Part shown: piece by piece, positions 6,342-10,487 of the stretch
How the letters are laid out: each line of letters begins with the position of its first letter
How positions within the stretch are numbered: position 1 is the stretch's first letter
NCBI GenBank assembly: GCA_024642765.1
Contig: JAHEAM010000095.1
Span: 1 to 10,487, forward strand
Reading direction: 5' to 3'
Length of the DNA: 10,487 bases
From: Planctomycetaceae bacterium
Lineage (GTDB): Bacteria; Planctomycetota; Planctomycetia; Pirellulales; Pirellulaceae
Made by a program: the position numbers and the translations under genes
Notes under the pieces: generated by a model
Seen by the model: only the letters and a program-made list of their open reading frames with translations
Database searches by the model: none
What the model was told of the DNA's origin: nothing

Positions 6342-8249
6342 TTATTTTTTAAAGAATCGTTTGACACCAATTGCATCCAAGTAGCGATTGAGTTCCCTCT
6401 TCACGTGTGGGGCTAAAAAGAACAACCCGATCATGTTGGGGAAAACAAGCGCCAAAATCATCGCGTCTGAAAACTTGATCACTGCATCAAGCTTGGCCGA
6501 TGCCCCAATAACAATGAAAACAAGGAACAACAGCTTGAATGAGATGTCTGCCGCTGCACTCCGGCCAAATAGATACTTCCATGACTGTAAACCGTAGTAC
6601 GACCACGAAATCATAGTTGAGAATGCGAACAAGACGATGGCAACTGTTAAAACATAAGGGAACCAAGGTATGGCAGATTTGAATGCTGCAGAAGTCAAGC
6701 CAACGCCGCCCAAGGCCCCCTGACCATTACTCAACAAAGCGTTGCCTTTGTCGTCTTTCAGCCCATAGATGAAAACTTGATTTTTGTTTAAGGACGTCTC
6801 GTCCGCCTTGTCTTTTTCAAACTTCGCCATCGTTTCAATGCGAGAGGCATCTGATTTGAAGGACAGCTCATCGAATTTATCAACGTCTGCATTTGAAATA
6901 TTGAAGAAAATGATGACAAGAGCTGTCATCGTACAAATGACAACGGTGTCGATGAATGGTTCGAGCAGGGCAACAATACCTTCAGAGGCAGCGTATTTCG
7001 TGCGCACGGCAGAGTGAGCAATGGCTGCTGATCCTGCGCCCGCCTCGTTTGAAAAAGCGGCCCGTTGAAAGCCCACCAACAGAACGCCTATGACACCACC
7101 CAGACCAGCACGTGGCGTGAACGCCTCAGACCAAATCTGTTGAAATGCTGTACCAACTAAATTGAAATTAAATGCGATCACAATTGCGCAAGCGATGATA
7201 TACAAAACGGCCATGAATGGCACGATTTTTTCGGTAACGGTTGCAATTCGTTTGATGCCACCAATAATTACAAGCCCCACTAAAACTGCGAAAACGAGCC
7301 CAGTAATCAAACCAGATGCTTCATTGTCCCAATTCAACATCTGAGTTAGCTGTGCCGTAGCTTGGTTGGATTGAAACGCATTACCCCCACCAAACGAAGC
7401 ACCGACGCATAGAATCGCAAAAATCACAGCCAAGACTTTTCCGAATCCCCCGCCCACGCCCTTGCTAAGGTAGTACATTGGTCCGCCGTAGACAGTCCCA
7501 GACTTGTCCATGTCGCGGAAGGCAACCCCAAGTGTGCATTCGACGAACTTCGTTGACATGCCCAGCAATCCACAGACGATCATCCAAAATGTAGCGCCCG
7601 GTCCTCCAGTCGCAATTGCGACAGCAACGCCACCAATATTGCCAAGGCCGACAGTTCCGGAAACGGCTGTCGCAAGGGCCTGGAAGTGACTCACTTCGCC
7701 GTGGTGCCCCTCATCGCGGATTGTGCGAGCAATGTCCCCATCGGTGACGTTTACGGTAGTTGTCGTGACATCTTGGGTTCCGCGTTCAATGTCATCATAC
7801 TTGCCACGAACCACATTAAGTGCCAGTGGAAATCGTCGGATGTTTACAAACATGAAGTAGACTGTGAAAAAAGTTGCACCGATTACGAGCAACGCCAAAA
7901 CAATTGGTACTTGAATGGCTTTCGTAGTTTCCGTTGCTGGAGCGACCGTAACGCTTGTTAAGACAAGTTCTTCCCATTTGTTTGCAATTGGCGAGAATCC
8001 AGCATCAATTTTTTCGTCTGGGCCTTTGGCCTCGGCAATATCGTTTTTCCATTTTGCAAAAAAATCTGACCAAGATTGAGTTTCAGCTGGCGTCGTTGCT
8101 GCACCAGATTTGGGTACGTTTGCACCTTCTTGAGTTTCTGCAGCGTCTTGAAAAAAGACGCAAGCTCCGTTGGCAGTTGGCGAAAAGGCCGCGATCACGG
8201 AGACAGTAATCAACAACATGATTACCGGAATGTTCAAAAATTTGGTCAT
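6342..8249 (-). CDS. AGCS-family alanine/glycine:cation symporter with exported N-terminal extension
   Basis: 635 residues from the ATG at 8249, where AGGGA stands 5 bases upstream; typical family members have about 450-550. Family hallmarks are present: SGTVGLGNIGGVAVAIATGG (197-216), PGATFWM (217-223), KFVECTLGVAFR (234-245), YGGPMYYLSKG (254-264), FQRAAFSNEAGAGSAAIAHS (394-413) and FAFSTMISWSYYG (541-553). These proteins import alanine or glycine with Na+ or H+. Two additions stand out. The first 28 residues look like a signal peptide (FLNIPVIMLLITVSVIAAF, cut near NGA), followed by about 85 exported residues before an extra hydrophobic segment at about 114-134. A charged insert lies at about 452-512, between FFNIS and the GGVGLTSAAF region. 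The open frame continues 53 codons further upstream, but those lack transporter features. The gene may be first in a unit with the MoaD-like gene. Confidence 0.9.
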   Translation of the reverse strand: MTKFLNIPVIMLLITVSVIAAFSPTANGACVFFQDAAETQEGANVPKSGAATTPAETQSWSDFFAKWKNDIAEAKGPDEKIDAGFSPIANKWEELVLTSVTVAPATETTKAIQVPIVLALLVIGATFFTVYFMFVNIRRFPLALNVVRGKYDDIERGTQDVTTTTVNVTDGDIARTIRDEGHHGEVSHFQALATAVSGTVGLGNIGGVAVAIATGGPGATFWMIVCGLLGMSTKFVECTLGVAFRDMDKSGTVYGGPMYYLSKGVGGGFGKVLAVIFAILCVGASFGGGNAFQSNQATAQLTQMLNWDNEASGLITGLVFAVLVGLVIIGGIKRIATVTEKIVPFMAVLYIIACAIVIAFNFNLVGTAFQQIWSEAFTPRAGLGGVIGVLLVGFQRAAFSNEAGAGSAAIAHSAVRTKYAASEGIVALLEPFIDTVVICTMTALVIIFFNISNADVDKFDELSFKSDASRIETMAKFEKDKADETSLNKNQVFIYGLKDDKGNALLSNGQGALGGVGLTSAAFKSAIPWFPYVLTVAIVLFAFSTMISWSYYGLQSWKYLFGRSAAADISFKLLFLVFIVIGASAKLDAVIKFSDAMILALVFPNMIGLFFLAPHVKRELNRYLDAIGVKRFFKK

Positions 8250-8591
8250 GATTTCCCTGCTGTAGAATGGCAAATTCAGACAAAAGAATTCGGCTTTGAA
8301 TCGAATCAGTATAACAAGGCCCGGGGCAGACTCCCACCATTTGCAGCTCATACAAACAGAAAAAGTCAAACTCAACAAGTTTTTTTTGGAAGTTCCCGGC
8401 TTGTTCAACTAAGTAGTTTGCTCAATCGCTAAAGTCACGCAGTTGGGCCCCGTGAGTTGTCGGCATGCACCGTAGCCTAACGCCGTTTGATTTGAGATAA
8501 TGGTCATTCGAGTTCTCGAGAGTCACACAAATAGCCATTCAGAATACTGGGCTAGAGTTAAGGCTTGATGCAAATAAATCCGGAGCGTGAA
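8250..8591. other. Divergent intergenic region between the symporter and PQQ-like propeller genes
   Basis: This 342-base stretch must hold the starts of two divergent transcripts. On the minus strand an extended -10 candidate is at 8308-8316. On the plus strand I see no convincing -35/-10 pair before the propeller gene, only AT-rich hexamers. An 8-T run at about 8381-8388 and a TCTCGAGA palindrome near 8515-8522 are the only other visible features. No glycine riboswitch core was recognised on the symporter side. Confidence 0.5.
8308..8316 (-). promoter_or_regulatory. Possible extended -10 promoter of the symporter gene
   Basis: The minus strand reads TGTTATACT, a perfect extended -10 (TGn) followed by TATACT, about 58 bases before the symporter ATG. 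The -35 position at 17-base spacing reads TGGGAG, a poor match, as is common for extended -10 promoters. Whether the host sigma factor follows this consensus is assumed. Confidence 0.35.
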
Positions 8592-9836
8592 ATGAAAATA
8601 ACATCGTTGCTGTTTACTGTCGTAAGTTTGAGTCTTGGGCTCTGTGCGTTTACTAGCTTTGGTGACGATTGGCCCGGTTGGCGTGGGCCAAATCGCGATG
8701 ATATTTCGCTGGAAACAGGCCTCTTACAAGACTGGCCCGAAGGTGGCCCGAAACGATTGTGGGTCTCCGTAGGAGCCGGAATGGGATACGCTGGATTCGC
8801 AGTAGTCGAAAATCGTCTGTTTACACTCGGGCAATTCGAAGACGGCGAATTCGGACTTTGCATCAACACCGAAGATGGCAAAGAAATTTGGCGAGCCAAA
8901 TTGGGGCAAGGCTTTGAGAATCGTTGGGGCGACGGACCTCGCAACACCCCAACGGTTGATAATGGCAATGTTTATTTCATGTCGGCCCGTGGCGATCTGG
9001 CATGCTGCACTGTTGCCGATGGCCAGAAAACATGGGAAGTGACAATGGAATCATTCGGTGGTCAGATTCCATTTTGGGGTTACTCAGAATCGCCGCTTGT
9101 CGATGGTGACAAAATCATCTGTACACCTGGTGGTGAACAAGGTGCCATCGTCGCACTCAACAAAACAAACGGCAAAAAAATCTGGCAAACTTCCGACCTG
9201 AAACAAACGGCGCACTATTCCTCGGTCATCTCTATCGAACACAACATGGTCCGACAGTATGTGCAATTGTTGTTTGATGCAGCTGTCGGAATCGACGCCG
9301 AGACGGGCAAAGTTTTATGGAACGTTCCCTTTCCAGGGCAAACTGCAGTCATTCCTACACCTATTTATGCAGATGGTAAAGTCTACGTGACTTCCGGATA
9401 CAATGCGGGATCAACATTGATTGAGTTGGCTGACGACGGCACGGCGAAAGAGGTTTGGCATAGCCGCGACATGAGCAACCATCATGGTGGCGTGATCTAC
9501 ATGAACGGTTGTTTTTTTGGTCACGGCAACGGCAGAACTTTCGTTTGCCAAGACTTGGATTCTGGCAAAGAACTTTGGGCCGAAGAAACCTTGAAGAAAG
9601 GCGCGATCGCGTTTGCCGATAATCGCTTCTACTACATCGAGGAAAAAAGCGGTGATGTCGTCCTGTTCTCAGCCGACAAAAAAGGTTGGGAACAAAAAGG
9701 CCGGTTCAAATTGGAACCCCAATCAGAAAAACGCAGTCCGCAAGGCGCGATTTGGGTTCACCCCGTAATCGCCAACGGAAAACTCTATCTGCGCGATCAA
9801 GAAATCATCTGCTGTTACGACATCACTTCCAAATAG
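8592..9836 (+). CDS. Exported PQQ-like (BamB/quinoprotein-type) beta-propeller protein
   Basis: 414 residues from the ATG at 8592, chosen because GGAG stands 6 bases upstream and the protein then opens with a signal peptide (MKITSLLFTVVSLSLGLCAF, cut near SFG-DD). In-frame TTG 8565 and ATG 8568 would add charged residues before it. The mature N-terminus DDWPGWRGPNRDDIS is typical of planctomycete PQQ-like proteins. Repeated blade motifs follow: INTEDGKEIWRAKLGQG, TVADGQKTWEV, NKTNGKKIWQT, DAETGKVLWNVPFPG and DLDSGKELWAEE, i.e. the A-x-D/T-G-K-x-x-W pattern of about eight blades. The C-terminus HPVIANGKLYLRDQEIICCYDI closes the propeller. Such proteins act outside the cytoplasm as scaffolds or, with PQQ, as dehydrogenases. 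No full dehydrogenase active site or haem site was seen, so a scaffold or unknown enzymatic role is likelier. It is convergent with the kinase-like gene. Confidence 0.88.
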   Translation: MKITSLLFTVVSLSLGLCAFTSFGDDWPGWRGPNRDDISLETGLLQDWPEGGPKRLWVSVGAGMGYAGFAVVENRLFTLGQFEDGEFGLCINTEDGKEIWRAKLGQGFENRWGDGPRNTPTVDNGNVYFMSARGDLACCTVADGQKTWEVTMESFGGQIPFWGYSESPLVDGDKIICTPGGEQGAIVALNKTNGKKIWQTSDLKQTAHYSSVISIEHNMVRQYVQLLFDAAVGIDAETGKVLWNVPFPGQTAVIPTPIYADGKVYVTSGYNAGSTLIELADDGTAKEVWHSRDMSNHHGGVIYMNGCFFGHGNGRTFVCQDLDSGKELWAEETLKKGAIAFADNRFYYIEEKSGDVVLFSADKKGWEQKGRFKLEPQSEKRSPQGAIWVHPVIANGKLYLRDQEIICCYDITSK

Positions 9837-9842
9837 GAAGTG
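9824..9842. terminator. Short perfect hairpin spanning the stop of the PQQ-like gene
   Basis: CACTTCC (9824-9830) and GGAAGTG (9836-9842) form a 7-bp perfect stem with a 5-base loop that contains most of the stop codon. It sits in the 38-base gap side of two convergent genes and reads the same from both strands, so it could help end both transcripts. There is no T-run on either strand, so intrinsic termination is doubtful. Confidence 0.3.
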
Positions 9843-9874
9843 TTGCAATCTGAAGGTAGAACTAGAATTCGGCC

Positions 9875-10487
9875 CTAATCCACCGCCAATTTTAAATTGT
9901 GAAGGTGATCGATTTCGATTGCAAATAGCTTTTCAAGTACGTTTCCGATGGTTGGTCTGCGCAATGGGTTTTTGGCGATCATAGCGTGGATCAACCCGGC
10001 TAACTCGCGTGGGATATGTTTAGCGCGTTGGTCTACAGCGATTGGCATCGCCGATTGATGCAGTTGCTGCAACACTACGCTGTTGCTTGCTGAATAGGGC
10101 CATGCCCCAGAAAACACCCAGTAACACAATACACCCAGCGCATAAATATCGACAGCTGGTTGAGCTTTGTAGTCTGCCTGATAACACTCGGGTGCTCGAA
10201 CTTTTTCGCATTTGCTATTATTCGCAGTGCCGTTTGACGACTCTCCAAACCCCAAACAATCGCCCCAACCTGTGATGAAGACTTTACCAAGGCAGTCGAG
10301 CATGATGCATTGTGAGCTCAAGCCCATGTGAACACGCTGAACGGCGTGAGTCGCAGCGAGCACCTCGGCAATCTGACGAACGATCCAAATCGCGCGAGAA
10401 ATACCGACCTGCTGCAACATGCGACCGTGGCGTTTCAAGTTGTGGCCTTCGACAAATGGCTAAACAATATAAAAAGGTGAACGGTCG
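9875..10487 (-). pseudogene. Ser/Thr protein-kinase-like gene (pseudokinase C-lobe) interrupted by an in-frame TAG, partial
   Basis: The frame reads from the window edge through to the TAG at 9877-9875, except for one internal TAG at 10462-10460. Residues before that stop (DRSPFYIV) and after it (PFVEGHNLKRHGR) together look like an unbroken kinase hinge, so the stop interrupts homology. Numbering from a TTG at 10438: the catalytic loop reads VHMGLSSQCIMLD (36-48) where HRDLKPxN is expected, so Asp, Lys and Asn are all replaced. DFG reads GWG (57-59). The fold-supporting parts persist: RAPE (81-84), VDIYALGVLCYWVFSG (96-111) and NPLRRPT (157-163). This is a pseudokinase by sequence. The N-lobe lies outside the window. 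It is either a recently broken gene, a gene restarted at TTG 10438 (GAAGG lies 7 bases upstream), or a base-call error at the TAG. No transmembrane helix is visible in this part. Confidence 0.65.

Noticed and set aside
8381..8388. Run of eight T bases as an intrinsic terminator
   Set aside because: It lies between two divergent genes with nothing to terminate on the plus strand, and no GC-rich stem precedes it.
8250..8408. 53-codon upstream extension of the symporter reading frame on the minus strand
   Set aside because: It has no transporter or signal-peptide character, contains the candidate promoter, and the internal ATG at 8249 has a good ribosome binding site followed by a clean signal peptide.
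8250..8564. Glycine riboswitch upstream of the amino-acid symporter
   Set aside because: No conserved glycine aptamer core could be recognised on the minus strand of this stretch.

Overview
The window most likely comes from a planctomycete, and a Pirellulaceae-like relative is my best guess. This is inferred from gene content: a membrane protein joining a VWA domain to a GATase1-like fold, a secreted legumain/caspase-like protein with an EF-hand-like loop, a PQQ-type propeller beginning with a WPGWRGPNRD motif, and a protein-kinase-like gene. Base composition looks close to half G+C. No rRNA, tRNA, CRISPR array, insertion sequence or phage gene was seen.

Layout. (1) Positions 1-3020, plus strand: the 3' part of a VWA/GATase1-like membrane protein, joined by an ATGA overlap to a secreted protein with a His/Cys dyad typical of the C13/caspase fold. 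(2) 3166-3678, plus strand: a small four-helix membrane protein of unknown function with its own ribosome binding site. (3) 3880-4758, plus strand: truB, tRNA pseudouridine-55 synthase, preceded by an intergenic stretch rich in inverted repeats. (4) 8249-4821, minus strand: an alanine/glycine:cation (AGCS) symporter with an unusual signal peptide and exported N-terminal segment, then a MoaD/ThiS-like sulfur-carrier-like protein ending in Gly-Gly, then a cytoplasmic Asp-box (BNR) beta-propeller. Spacing makes one transcription unit possible. (5) 8592-9836, plus strand: an exported PQQ-like beta-propeller, divergent from the symporter. (6) 10487-9875, minus strand: part of a kinase-like gene that has lost the catalytic residues of both the HRD and DFG motifs and carries an in-frame TAG inside recognisable kinase homology.

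Working together. The first two genes are translationally coupled and probably act at the same membrane face. The MoaD-like and Asp-box genes look like a functional pair, with a ubiquitin-like Gly-Gly tail protein beside a soluble His/Cys-rich propeller, but the reaction is unknown. The symporter may be part of that unit or simply lie next to it. The remaining genes show no clear functional link. The most notable items are the interrupted pseudokinase, the MoaD-like/propeller pair, the coupled VWA/peptidase-like pair and the modified AGCS transporter.
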